Source of the DNA: a bacterium | Lineage (GTDB): Bacteria > Krumholzibacteriota > Krumholzibacteriia > LZORAL124-64-63 | Assembly: GCA_024231905.1 (NCBI GenBank) | Contig: JAAEQC010000079.1 | Location: 1 to 53,413, forward strand | Direction of reading: 5' to 3' | Length of the DNA stretch: 53,413 bases | In this document: positions 8,379 to 16,026 of the stretch, piece by piece | How positions within the stretch are numbered: the stretch's first letter is position 1 | How the letters are laid out: each line of letters opens with the position of its first letter | Program-made: the position numbers and the translations under genes | The notes under the pieces: model-generated | What the model saw: the letters and a program-made list of their open reading frames with translations, nothing else | Databases searched by the model: none | What the model was told of the DNA's origin: nothing

Positions 8379-8872
8379 CTATTTCTTCTCGTTCGTTTTT
8401 GCAGCCCTTAACATGACGTCTTCAATATAGTCTGCAAACCGGCTGTCATAATAACCGGCTCCTTGGATAATCATCCACGACTGCAAAAAGCTGGTTGCTT
8501 CATTGAGTCAACTATGTCCGCCTCCCAGAGTTCCCATGCTCTTGAATCGATGAGTTTCTTCTTGTGTAGATAATACTCTTCTGAACATAGATCGAAGTAC
8601 GGACGCATCCATCTCAACATGTTATCCCGTACGGATTCATCAACGATATCATCAATACCGAAATCGGGTGACTCAATCTCGATGGGTAAGCCGATCTTTG
8701 TGTCCTGATAACGCTGGTTATACGTGAGGAACGTATGCGTTTTCGACTGCGTGGTATTCTCTCGTATCTGGTACCAGAGTGCCCCGACCGCGATCAATGC
8801 CGCCGCTAGGGAATATAATCTGCAGTTTCCACTTCTTCCCTTTCGTATGTATAGCGTTGGCTTCAGCTGCAT
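8379..8872 (-). pseudogene. Frameshifted cassette gene, single-pass membrane protein (DUF4760-like)
   Basis: The open frame (8471-8872) encodes a membrane segment (LAAALIAVGALWYQIREN) and a conserved-looking soluble part (NQRYQD...MRPYFDLCSEEYYL), but it stops at 8471. Adding one T to the T5 run at 8485-8489 (minus strand) restores 36 further residues (FLQSWMIIQGAGYYDSRFAD...TNEKK) and a stop at 8379-8381. This gives a natural end that resembles DUF4760-type small membrane proteins. The shift is therefore a real one-base deletion or a sequencing error in a homopolymer. The only ATG (8872) lies inside the preceding attC site, so the true start is probably a later non-ATG codon near the membrane segment. 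Confidence 0.6.
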
Positions 8873-8947
8873 GCGCGGCTGGCGCAGCTTGTGCGCTTCG
8901 CACGAGGTGTGACAGACATGATTGTCGGCCGCAAGCGTTTGTTATGA
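8849..8947 (-). other. attC-like recombination site 3
   Basis: A 99-bp imperfect palindrome. Read on the minus strand it has an R'' box TCATAAC (8947-8941), an L'' region containing CGCTTGCGGC, an L' region GCAGCTGAAGC and an R' box GCTATAC (8855-8849). The right end matches the other two sites exactly over GAAGCCAACG. R' departs from GTTRRRY by T to C at its second position, so its activity is uncertain. Confidence 0.65.
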
Positions 8948-8972
8948 AATCCGCCAAGTATCTGTACCGTAC

Positions 8973-9662
8973 TCAATTCCATCTAACTTCGTCAAAACGC
9001 AAGTCCGACTGCAAACGCTTAAATATCTCGTTGTCATCCTCGTCCTTTCGTATTCGTAGAACCAACGTCGCGCTACAGCTTTCGGTCTTCGGTTGGCGAA
9101 CTATGGTTCGGTTCTTGATCTGAACTCCATTTTGGAGGAGTTGGTCGGTTACTTCAGCGAGTAACTCAAAATCGCCCGTCCACTTTAGCTGAAGTGGGAA
9201 ATAGTAGTCGCCCTTGATTGGTAGACGATGAAGCACATACAGGGCTACAAGTACCAAAAGGGTCAAAACAACTGCGATAACATATTCACCAAGTCCAACG
9301 GTCACTCCAACCGCTGAAACAACCCAAATCGAGGCCGCTGTTGTCAGCCCACGCACAAAGTCATTGCTCTTGACGATTGTGCCGGCGCCAAGAAATCCAA
9401 TTCCGGTAATCACCCCGGCCGCGGCCCTCGCTGGGTCCATTCGAATTACGGATTCTGCATCCAAATTAGATTCTAAGGAAAGCTTTTGGAAGGCAACAAT
9501 GATCGCGGCAGAGCCGAGACATACCAAAATATTGGTCCGCAATCCAGCCGCCCTACCCCTGGTCTGGCGCTCTATACCAACAAGACCACCGAGGACCATT
9601 GCCACCAATAGCCGCACGACAAATATTCCATCACGTCCGACTGCGTCCAAAAGGATATCCAC
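8973..9662 (-). CDS. MgtC/SapB family membrane protein (integron cassette)
   Basis: A 229-residue protein with the MgtC/SapB signature: four to five membrane segments in the N-terminal ~145 residues, including LLVAMVLGGLVGIERQTRGRAAGLRTN and GVITGIGFLGAGTIVK, followed by TTAASIW. The C-terminal ~80 residues form an ACT-like soluble domain (PLQLKWTGDFELLAEVTDQLLQ). Family members act in adaptation to low Mg2+ or intracellular stress; in Salmonella MgtC affects the F-ATPase. The gene fills one cassette bounded by attC-like sites at 9679-9776 and 8849-8947, and its GC content is well below the surroundings, consistent with transfer. Confidence 0.9.
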   Translation of the reverse strand: MDILLDAVGRDGIFVVRLLVAMVLGGLVGIERQTRGRAAGLRTNILVCLGSAAIIVAFQKLSLESNLDAESVIRMDPARAAAGVITGIGFLGAGTIVKSNDFVRGLTTAASIWVVSAVGVTVGLGEYVIAVVLTLLVLVALYVLHRLPIKGDYYFPLQLKWTGDFELLAEVTDQLLQNGVQIKNRTIVRQPKTESCSATLVLRIRKDEDDNEIFKRLQSDLRFDEVRWN

Positions 9663-9678
9663 TATTGCCTCCCGATCA

Positions 9679-9776
9679 TCATAGCGTTGGCTTCAACTGC
9701 GAGGACGATTGGCGCGGGCCTGGCGTCAGCCAGGGCCGTGACAAGCGGTCTCGTCGGCTGGAAGCTCTTGTCATAC
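9679..9776 (-). other. attC-like recombination site 2
   Basis: A 98-bp site. On the minus strand the R'' position reads GTATGAC (9776-9770), L'' is AAGAGCTTCCAGC, L' is GTTGAAGC and the R' position reads GCTATGA (9685-9679). The body is nearly identical to site 1 at 10289-10386, including the extra base in the L''/L' pairing that marks attC strand polarity. Both outer boxes deviate from the consensus, so it may be decayed. Confidence 0.7.
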
Positions 9777-9786
9777 ATCACGTGCG

Positions 9787-10269
9787 CTAGGGACGTGCTT
9801 CGATCTCACCAACCTGTGGAAGCAGGACGAACTTATCGCTAGTCCTATAGGTATTGCCGTCCACGTCGCTCACTTCGAATCCGACCGGCACCGGCCCCTG
9901 TGTTTCGCTACCGTAACAATTACAGAAAGCCTTGAGAAGTATGCCAACTTCGGCCTTCTCGCCGGGGCATAGTGGAGAAGGAACATCTTCTCGACCGAAG
10001 AAGTCTACCTCGTACCATGGGATAGACGCTCTATTGGAGTAGAACACAAAGCTATCACGATCCAGTACTAGATATTGCTTGCCGGTGTTAATGATTTCGA
10101 CAAGCAGTATTGGATTATTCTCCCGATCATCAACTACATCCAAGAACCGCTGATCCCGGTCAGTATAGATTCTGTATTCGATCTTCCGTCGCCTTTCCCA
10201 ACGAGTCAAGATGAACGTTGACAGGGCAACTACGAACCCAAGAACCCCAACCAAATCAGCAATGCTCAC
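9787..10269 (-). CDS. Membrane-anchored hypothetical protein (integron cassette)
   Basis: A 160-residue product with an N-terminal membrane anchor (about residues 4-22, DLVGVLGFVVALSTFIL), a basic stop-transfer patch (RWERRRK) and a soluble beta-rich domain (ILLVEIINTGKQYLVLDRD...GFEVSDVDGNTYR). It has two cysteines in FCNCYG. The domain resembles small immunoglobulin-like folds seen in many cassette-encoded proteins of unknown function, but no family is assigned. It lies between attC-like sites 1 and 2 and its stop is 10 bases from site 2, as expected for a compact integron cassette. Confidence 0.7.
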   Translation of the reverse strand: MSIADLVGVLGFVVALSTFILTRWERRRKIEYRIYTDRDQRFLDVVDDRENNPILLVEIINTGKQYLVLDRDSFVFYSNRASIPWYEVDFFGREDVPSPLCPGEKAEVGILLKAFCNCYGSETQGPVPVGFEVSDVDGNTYRTSDKFVLLPQVGEIEARP

Positions 10270-10288
10270 CTCGAAGACTCCTCAGTAT

Positions 10289-10386
10289 GTATAACGTTGG
10301 CTTCAGCTGCGAGGACGATTGGCGCGGGCCTGGCGCCAGCCAGGCGCGTGACAAGCGACTTCGTCGGCTGGAAGCTCTTGTTAGGC
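10289..10386 (-). other. attC recombination site 1
   Basis: The best conserved of three sites, 98 bp. On the minus strand it starts with R'' GCCTAAC (10386-10380), then L'' AGAGCTTCCAGC, a variable GC-rich palindromic middle, L' GCTGAAGC and R' GTTATAC (10295-10289). R'' fits RYYYAAC and R' fits GTTRRRY apart from one position. GCTTCCAGC pairs with GCTGAAGC leaving one extrahelical base, the hallmark of attC. Confidence 0.85.
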
Positions 10387-10410
10387 TGCAGTCAGTCGTC
10401 CCCGAGCGCC

Positions 10411-10698
10411 TCAGCTATCATCCTGTTGCCGATCCTTCTCCATAAGTTGCTTGATCTTGCGCTCTTCCCAGTCTCTACCCCACAATCCCGAGCCAGCAAA
10501 GATCGAGAACGCGTGCACAGCAATCCCAATCCCCCAGCCAAACAATGGCCAGTAGAACCACCAATCGCCTCGAGACGTCAGGATGTTGGTCAGGAACAGG
10601 AGCACATTAACAAGCACGTACACAAGGAGGTGATAGTAGAAACCCCGGATCTCCTCGACTTTCTTCCTCGCACGCTCGTACTTGGCCTGGTCGTTCAT
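10411..10698 (-). CDS. 2TM domain-containing protein (integron cassette)
   Basis: A 95-residue protein: a charged N-terminus (MNDQAKYERARKKVEEIRGF), two membrane segments (YYHLLVYVLVNVLLFLTN and WPLFGWGIGIAVHAFSIF) separated by a short loop, and a charged C-terminus (WEERKIKQLMEKDRQ). This is the '2TM domain' family, common in integron cassettes and often fused to histidine kinases elsewhere. Its biochemical role is unknown. It is the first gene of the array in the reading direction and is followed by attC site 1. Confidence 0.85.
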   Translation of the reverse strand: MNDQAKYERARKKVEEIRGFYYHLLVYVLVNVLLFLTNILTSRGDWWFYWPLFGWGIGIAVHAFSIFAGSGLWGRDWEERKIKQLMEKDRQQDDS

Positions 10699-10840
10699 CT
10701 CAACCTCCGGTCGATGCGTGAGTAGTCCTGTACACTACGCGCCGAGCCAAACTAGTAATATCTAGTTCTGCGTATCCACCCCAGATACCGATATAACCGT
10801 ATCATTTCCTCCAAAACCCGTCAACGCCCCCCGAGAAAAC

Positions 10841-10874
10841 GGAAGAAGGGGACCACCCAGCGGCCCCCTCCTCC
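10841..10874 (-). terminator. Terminator after the tricorn-like protease gene
   Basis: On the minus strand a stem of GGAGGAGGGGGCC against GGTCCCCTTCTTCC (a few mismatches) is followed by GTTTTC. It lies about 25 bases downstream of the protease stop codon. Confidence 0.6.
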
Positions 10875-10897
10875 GACACTCTTCTATTCGAAACGGC

Positions 10898-13800
10898 CTA
10901 GTCCCCCAACTCCACCCGATAGGCCTTCCGCGCCCTCTTCATACTCGGCCCGAACTCCGGCTTCTCCGGCGGATTCGCCTTATGCATCCGTAGCACCTCG
11001 GCAATCCCCCGGTCCAGCTGCGAGTCCACGCCGCGGGCCACATCCTGGGGCAGGGATTTCACCTCGATGTCGGGAATGACACCGCGGTTCTCCAGGGCCC
11101 AGCCGTCCTTGCGGTCCCACCAGGCGACCTGGGACTGGGTCACCAGACCGCCATCCACCAGGGGACGCAGGCCGGTGATGCCGTTGACTCCACCCCAGGT
11201 GCGGGAGCCGATGATGGGCGCCAGGCCCTCGAGCTGGATGGCCTGGGGGAAGATGTCCCCGTCGGACCCGGAGCTCTCGTTGACCAGCACGATGAACGGG
11301 CCGTTCACCAATCTCCGCGGGTAGTGTGCCACAGCGCCGCCCCGGTACCAGGTGAAGCTGACGATCTCGCGACGGAAGCGTTCGAGCATGATCTGGGAGA
11401 AGGACCCGCCGCCGTTCCAGCGCATGTCCACCACCATGCCCTCCTTGGCGAGCTGGGGGTAGAACCACGTGTTGAACTCGATCATGCCGCGGCCCATCAT
11501 GTCCGGCACGTGGATGTAGCCCATCTTGCCGTCGGTCTTCTCCAGCACATACTCGCGGTTCTTGCGCACCCACTCGGCGTACCGAAGTTCGCCCTCGTGG
11601 GCGATGGGGGTGACGACCACCTGGCGGGTGTCGTCGGCGCCTGGCTCGTCGCCCACGGTCAGGATCACGTCCTGGCCGGCCAGGTTGTCCATGTAGAAGA
11701 GGAACGGACGCCCGCCCGTGATGGGCTTGCCGTTCACCGCAAGGATGTAGTCGCCTTCGCCCACGTCCACGCCGGGCACGTCCAGGGGCGCGACCACGCG
11801 GTCCGGGTCGCCGCCGCGGATGACGCGCGCCACCCGGTACGCCCCGTCGCCGGCGCGCTCGAGCTCTGCGCCCAGCAGGCCGGTGGAGCGCCGCGGCACC
11901 CGCACGCCTGCGTCGCCACCGATGACATAGGTGTGGGAGGTGTTCATCTCGCCGCTGAGCTGAGACATGAGGTCGCTCAGATCCCGGCGGCTGGCCAGAC
12001 GCGGCAGCAGCGATCCGTACTGCTTGCGCAGGTCGTCCCAGTTCACGCCGCTCATGTCGGCGTCCCAGTAGAATTCGCGCATCTGGCGCCAGGACTCGTT
12101 GAAGATCTGGGCCCACTCGTCACGGGGATCGAGCTCCACCACGACGCCGGACAGGTCCACCTTACCCTTGGCCAGGCCGGCGCCCGGGGCCGACCCCGTG
12201 GCCACCACGAACAGGTCGCCGTCCTTCATGACGGCCACCTTGGCGCCCTTGGGCGCGATCTGGTAACCGCCGATGTTCTCCACGAACATGGCGGCTTCCT
12301 TGTCCTCCAGGCTGTAGGACATGAGGGCGTTGGCCGGGCCGGAGGGATTGAAGAAGCCGCCGGCTTCGGCCATTCCGCGCACGGTCCCGCGCACGTAGAA
12401 CACGTGGCTTGCGGTGGCGTTCACGCTGCTGTACCGGCCCCGCTCCACTGGCAGTTCGATCAGGCGCCCGGCCAGGCCGTCGAAGTCGATCTTCACCGGG
12501 TCGAGGGTTTCCTCGTCCTTCTCCTCGTCCTCGTCGTCCTTCTTCTCGCCCTCGTCCTCAGCGTCCTCGTCCTCCGGCGGCAGACCGGCCAAGTCGAGCA
12601 GCGGGTTCTCCACGTCTTCGTTCAGCAGCAGGGCGTAGATGCGGTCGTTCCTGGTCTCGATCACGTTGAAATCCAGTTCGCCCAACACGGGATTGATGTC
12701 CCGGTCGGACAGGAAGTACAGGTACCGGCCGTCCGGATCCCAGGCCGGGGACCAGTCCGAGGTGTACTCGCTGGTCACGGCGTGGGTTTCCTTCTCCTGG
12801 GCGTCGTAGATGAAGATGGAGTGGAACTCGTTGGGCAGTTCCATGCTGTAGGCCAGCCAGCGGCCGTCCGGGCTCCAGGTGTAGGTGCGGATCTCGCTCT
12901 CGGCGCCGCGGTCCACCTCGCGCCGGCCGCCACCGTCGGCGTCCATGACGAACAGGCCGTAACTGTTGTCCGAGTAGGCGATGCGTTTGCCGTCGGGCGA
13001 GACGAGGTGCTGGTAGTGCCAGACGCCCTCCTCGCCCTTCTGCACCACCTCGGGCTCGCCGCGGCCCCAGGAATCCATGCTGTGGATCTCTTCCTCGAGG
13101 CCGTTGTCGGTCAGGTAGAAAACCTTCTCGCCCTTGGGACCGAAGATCAGGTTGCGTTCACGCACGCCCGAGCCCCAGGTCACGGGCAGGGTCACGCCCT
13201 CCTCCACCGGCACGGAGAAGATCTCGCCCCGGGCCACCACGGCCAGCCGGTCGCCGTCCGGGTTGATGCCGAATTCGGTGATGTTGCTGCCGGCCCGCGG
13301 ATAGCGGTTGCGGGTCAGCTGCATCTCGCTGCCCAGGTCGATGGACAGACGTTCGACCCGGTCGGTGGCCGTGTCGAAGACGTACACGTCCGCCGCCTTG
13401 GTGAAGACGATGCGGCCGTCGTCGGCCAGGGCGGGCCAGCGCACGTCCCAGGTGTCGAACTCCGTGTGCTGCCGCCGGTCGCCGCCGTCGGGCGTGATGG
13501 ACCACAGGTTCGAGGTGCCGCCCTTGTCGCTCAGGAACCAGAGTCGGCCACCGGACCACATGGGGAAGTGGTCCATGCCCTCGAACAGGGTGACGACGCG
13601 GAAGTCTGCCCGATCCGGATGACCCACCCAGATATCGCTGGTCCAGCCGCCGCGGTAGCGCTTCCAGGGCCGGTTCTCGCGGTTGTTGCGCGTGAAGGCC
13701 CACTGGCCGGACGCGGGATCCACCGCGAGACGCGAGGCCCAACCCAGAGGCAGTTCCACCGGGTCGCCGCCCTTGAGATCGACGGTGAACAGGTGCGTAC

Positions 13801-14215
13801 CGCCCACGGGGCTGACGCGCATGCTGCGGAAGATGACCTGGGAGCCGTCAGGGGTCCAGTCGATGACCGTGTCCCTGCCCGGATGCCAGGTCAGCCGCCG
13901 CGGTTGTCCGCCTTCCACGGGAATGACGTAGACGTCGTCGTTGCCGTCGTAGGTGGCCGTGAAAGCGATCCAGCGGCCGTCGGGGCTGAAGGCGGGCGCT
14001 ACTTCGGCGCCCACGTGGGTGGTGAGCCGGCGGGCACCGCTGCCGTCGGCGGCGGCCAGCCACAGGTCCGCCTCGGCGCAGAACACGAGCTTGTCCCCGT
14101 GCAGGTCCGTTTGGCGGATGTACGCGGGATCGGCCCAGGCCGTAGCCGTGGCCGCCAGCACGATGGCGAGAGCCAGGATCACGGCCCGGCTGCTCCGTCC
14201 TGTTCGTTTTGTCAT
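10898..14215 (-). CDS. Exported tricorn-type serine protease
   Basis: A 1105-residue protein with a signal peptide (residues 1-~29, ...ATATAWA). Two beta-propeller regions follow with WD/PD40-like repeats (ARRLTTHVGAEVAPAFSPDGRWIAF), then the C1 domain, a PDZ domain (GDYILAVNGKPITGGRPF) and the C2 peptidase core. Catalytic residues align with archaeal tricorn: Ser-His in NTSHTY (~residue 757), the nucleophile in NESSGSDGD (~980) and Glu in ALENRGVIPDI near the end. Tricorn degrades oligopeptides; here the signal peptide puts it outside the cytoplasm. An Asp/Glu/Lys-rich loop (EDEDAEDEGEKKDDEDEEK) sits between the propeller and C1. The start at 14215 overlaps the trmB-like stop codon (ATGA). 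A longer upstream frame was rejected because it runs through the regulator gene. Confidence 0.93.
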   Translation of the reverse strand: MTKRTGRSSRAVILALAIVLAATATAWADPAYIRQTDLHGDKLVFCAEADLWLAAADGSGARRLTTHVGAEVAPAFSPDGRWIAFTATYDGNDDVYVIPVEGGQPRRLTWHPGRDTVIDWTPDGSQVIFRSMRVSPVGGTHLFTVDLKGGDPVELPLGWASRLAVDPASGQWAFTRNNRENRPWKRYRGGWTSDIWVGHPDRADFRVVTLFEGMDHFPMWSGGRLWFLSDKGGTSNLWSITPDGGDRRQHTEFDTWDVRWPALADDGRIVFTKAADVYVFDTATDRVERLSIDLGSEMQLTRNRYPRAGSNITEFGINPDGDRLAVVARGEIFSVPVEEGVTLPVTWGSGVRERNLIFGPKGEKVFYLTDNGLEEEIHSMDSWGRGEPEVVQKGEEGVWHYQHLVSPDGKRIAYSDNSYGLFVMDADGGGRREVDRGAESEIRTYTWSPDGRWLAYSMELPNEFHSIFIYDAQEKETHAVTSEYTSDWSPAWDPDGRYLYFLSDRDINPVLGELDFNVIETRNDRIYALLLNEDVENPLLDLAGLPPEDEDAEDEGEKKDDEDEEKDEETLDPVKIDFDGLAGRLIELPVERGRYSSVNATASHVFYVRGTVRGMAEAGGFFNPSGPANALMSYSLEDKEAAMFVENIGGYQIAPKGAKVAVMKDGDLFVVATGSAPGAGLAKGKVDLSGVVVELDPRDEWAQIFNESWRQMREFYWDADMSGVNWDDLRKQYGSLLPRLASRRDLSDLMSQLSGEMNTSHTYVIGGDAGVRVPRRSTGLLGAELERAGDGAYRVARVIRGGDPDRVVAPLDVPGVDVGEGDYILAVNGKPITGGRPFLFYMDNLAGQDVILTVGDEPGADDTRQVVVTPIAHEGELRYAEWVRKNREYVLEKTDGKMGYIHVPDMMGRGMIEFNTWFYPQLAKEGMVVDMRWNGGGSFSQIMLERFRREIVSFTWYRGGAVAHYPRRLVNGPFIVLVNESSGSDGDIFPQAIQLEGLAPIIGSRTWGGVNGITGLRPLVDGGLVTQSQVAWWDRKDGWALENRGVIPDIEVKSLPQDVARGVDSQLDRGIAEVLRMHKANPPEKPEFGPSMKRARKAYRVELGD

Positions 14216-15117
14216 TGCTCGTCCTGTCCTTTCTCGTGGGTGGGATCGGGATCGGGTGAATAGCTGGCAAGGAGCTCGCGGCGGCCGGGCGTTCCGGAAA
14301 AGTCCACCTGGCCGAAGGTGTCGAAGGCGGCCTTGATCTCCGCGTGCGTGCCCTTGCGTTGCAGCACGGCGCCGACCCTGTCCAGGGTGGTCTCGGCGCG
14401 AATGCCGCAGTAGTAGATGGCCGTCAGGTGCCGGCTGTCGGTCCAGATGGCGCGCAGCACCCCCTGGCAGTCCCGGGTCAGGAAGGCCAGCATGTGCTGG
14501 GACGAATCCACGACGATGTTGAGCCACTGTCCCGGCCAGCGCTCCATGAGGTTGGGCCTCGGGTGGGCGAGGATCAGATCCACACCCGCCACGTCGATGG
14601 GTTCGTAGACCTTCAGCGTGACCTGGATGCCCCGGGCGGCACAGCGTTCGATGTCGTCGGTGAAGAGGGTCAGCACCTGCGGAAATGCATCCACGACCAC
14701 CTGGTCCTCGGCCTGCTCGAGCATGAGACGGAATCGTTCGGAGACCTGGTCGGCGGTGCGCAGGTCGTACACCCCTTCATCGGCGGCGGGTGCGGGCAGG
14801 GTGGACAGGGCCTCCACGGCGCGGTCGCGCCGACTGCGGAATTCCCGGTCCAATCGGCCCAGGAGCTTGTCGTAGGGGACGGCGCGGCACACGCGCTTGG
14901 TCCCTGCGGTGACCATGACCGCGCCCCTGATCTCCAGCGACTTGATGGCCTTGTAGGTGTTGGCCACCGGCTTGTCGATGGCGTGAGCGATCTGGTATCC
15001 GGTGCGCGGCGCGCCGGTGAGCAGTTCCACGTAGACCCGGGCTTCCAGGGGAGAGAAGCCCAGCTCGACCAGGGCTTCGTTGCCGAGACGGGAGGGGTCG
15101 GGGGGGGACGGGGTCAA
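14212..15117 (-). CDS. TrmB-family transcriptional regulator
   Basis: A 301-residue protein with a winged-helix N-terminus (LVELGFSPLEARVYVELLTGAPRTGYQIAHAIDKP..NTYKAIKSLE), the signature of TrmB-type regulators. A helical linker and a C-terminal ligand-binding-like domain follow (residues ~115-260; DQVVVDAFPQVL..., HPRPNLMERWPGQWLNIVVDSSQHMLAF), resembling the phospholipase-D-like sensor fold of the family. Classical TrmB binds sugars, but the ligand here is unknown. Its stop overlaps the start of the tricorn-like protease gene, so it probably controls that gene and perhaps itself. An AT-rich stretch with ACTAGT and GTATAC palindromes at 15157-15169 may hold its promoter or operator. Confidence 0.85.
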   Translation of the reverse strand: MTPSPPDPSRLGNEALVELGFSPLEARVYVELLTGAPRTGYQIAHAIDKPVANTYKAIKSLEIRGAVMVTAGTKRVCRAVPYDKLLGRLDREFRSRRDRAVEALSTLPAPAADEGVYDLRTADQVSERFRLMLEQAEDQVVVDAFPQVLTLFTDDIERCAARGIQVTLKVYEPIDVAGVDLILAHPRPNLMERWPGQWLNIVVDSSQHMLAFLTRDCQGVLRAIWTDSRHLTAIYYCGIRAETTLDRVGAVLQRKGTHAEIKAAFDTFGQVDFSGTPGRRELLASYSPDPDPTHEKGQDEQ

Positions 15118-15193
15118 GAGGATCTCCCGGGTTGGGTTTCATGGTAGCTTTAACTACTAGTATACGGGGGTGCAGCGTAAAGGTTACGGAGAT

Positions 15194-15214
15194 GGCGACC
15201 GGGCGACGGTCGCC
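15194..15214. repeat. Short hairpin in the gap upstream of the TrmB-like gene
   Basis: An 8-bp stem GGCGACCG / CGGTCGCC with a five-base loop. The rest of the 288-base gap (15118-15405) shows no gene. There is no T-run, so it is probably not a terminator; it may be regulatory or incidental. Confidence 0.3.
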
Positions 15215-15405
15215 GACGGTCGAACCAGCGGGCTAACGGTGAACAGGGTGCCGATCAACGCGGCCGGGACAGGACATACTCGAGCACCAGCAAGAGAAAA
15301 CGGAAACGGTGTGAACGAGATTGCGCAGTGACGAACGCAGCGGCGCCGATGAAATGCAGGTTAGAAACCGATCACGCCCCACCCTCGGTGCGGGGCCCCA
15401 CACGA

Positions 15406-16017
15406 CTACTCCAACAACTCGAACTGATTGAAAAAGTCCTGAAATTCCTTCTCCGTCCAGACCCCCCCGTCCTTGTTCCAGGCCGACAGGATGTACATGT
15501 CCGACCCTTCCAGGAGCCCACGCACCCAGACCCGGCCTGGGCCCTCGTTGTCCTGGGCCATCACGTCCATACCCTCGAAGAAGCGGCCCTCGGGCAGCTC
15601 GCGCCGCAGGGGCATCTGGTGCACCACGCGGGCGTTGTAGTTGGAAAGCTGTTCCTCGATGCGCGCCCGGACCTCCGCCGGTCCCGCCGGCTCGCCCTGG
15701 TCGTTGCGCTCGTTGAAAATGGCCGTGACCGAGACGCCGGATCCCTGCTCCCCGTGCTGGTCGCAGAAGATGTGGACGAGCTCGACGGCGGTCCGCGGAT
15801 CGGCGTCCTCATCGGGTTCGGACCAGTTCTCGCGCACGGCGCCGCAGCCGGCGGGGAACCGCGTCTTGAAGCCCCCCTGGCCGCACCGATAGGTGTAGGC
15901 ATCGGTGATGGGCGTGGCCGTGTTCGTCGAGTCGGTGGACTCGATCTGGAAGTCCTGGCCGGCGGCCGGCGTGACGACCAGCAGGAGCAGGGCGACGATG
16001 ATCTTGGTGCTGCGCAT
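15406..16017 (-). CDS. Secreted protein of unknown function
   Basis: A 203-residue protein with a signal peptide (MRSTKIIVALLLLVVTPAAG, cleavage near QDF). The mature domain has three cysteines (YRCGQGGF, AGCGAV, IFCDQHG) and a conserved-looking second half (RRELPEGRFFEGMDVMAQDNEGPGRVWVRGLLEGSDMYILSAWN). The pattern suggests a compact periplasmic domain of the 'surface stress response' type, but no family can be named. It follows the oligoendopeptidase F gene with a 9-base gap, so the two are probably cotranscribed. Confidence 0.75.
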   Translation of the reverse strand: MRSTKIIVALLLLVVTPAAGQDFQIESTDSTNTATPITDAYTYRCGQGGFKTRFPAGCGAVRENWSEPDEDADPRTAVELVHIFCDQHGEQGSGVSVTAIFNERNDQGEPAGPAEVRARIEEQLSNYNARVVHQMPLRRELPEGRFFEGMDVMAQDNEGPGRVWVRGLLEGSDMYILSAWNKDGGVWTEKEFQDFFNQFELLE

Positions 16018-16026
16018 GTTCCCCGC

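Larger units (their letters stand above)
8379..10698 (-). mobile_element. Integron gene-cassette array without integrase (CALIN-like)
   Basis: Three ~98-bp attC-like sites alternate with minus-strand genes (2TM protein, hypothetical, MgtC, frameshifted membrane protein) in gene-then-attC order. The region is visibly AT-richer than the flanking DNA. No tyrosine recombinase of the IntI type, attI site or Pc promoter is seen nearby; the tricorn protease gene lies directly upstream. The sites share their sequence, suggesting one host-type attC family. Confidence 0.75.

Noticed and set aside
11324..14263. A 979-codon open frame on the plus strand
   Set aside because: It is antisense to the tricorn-like protease gene, which has intact motifs; the antisense protein shows no domain.
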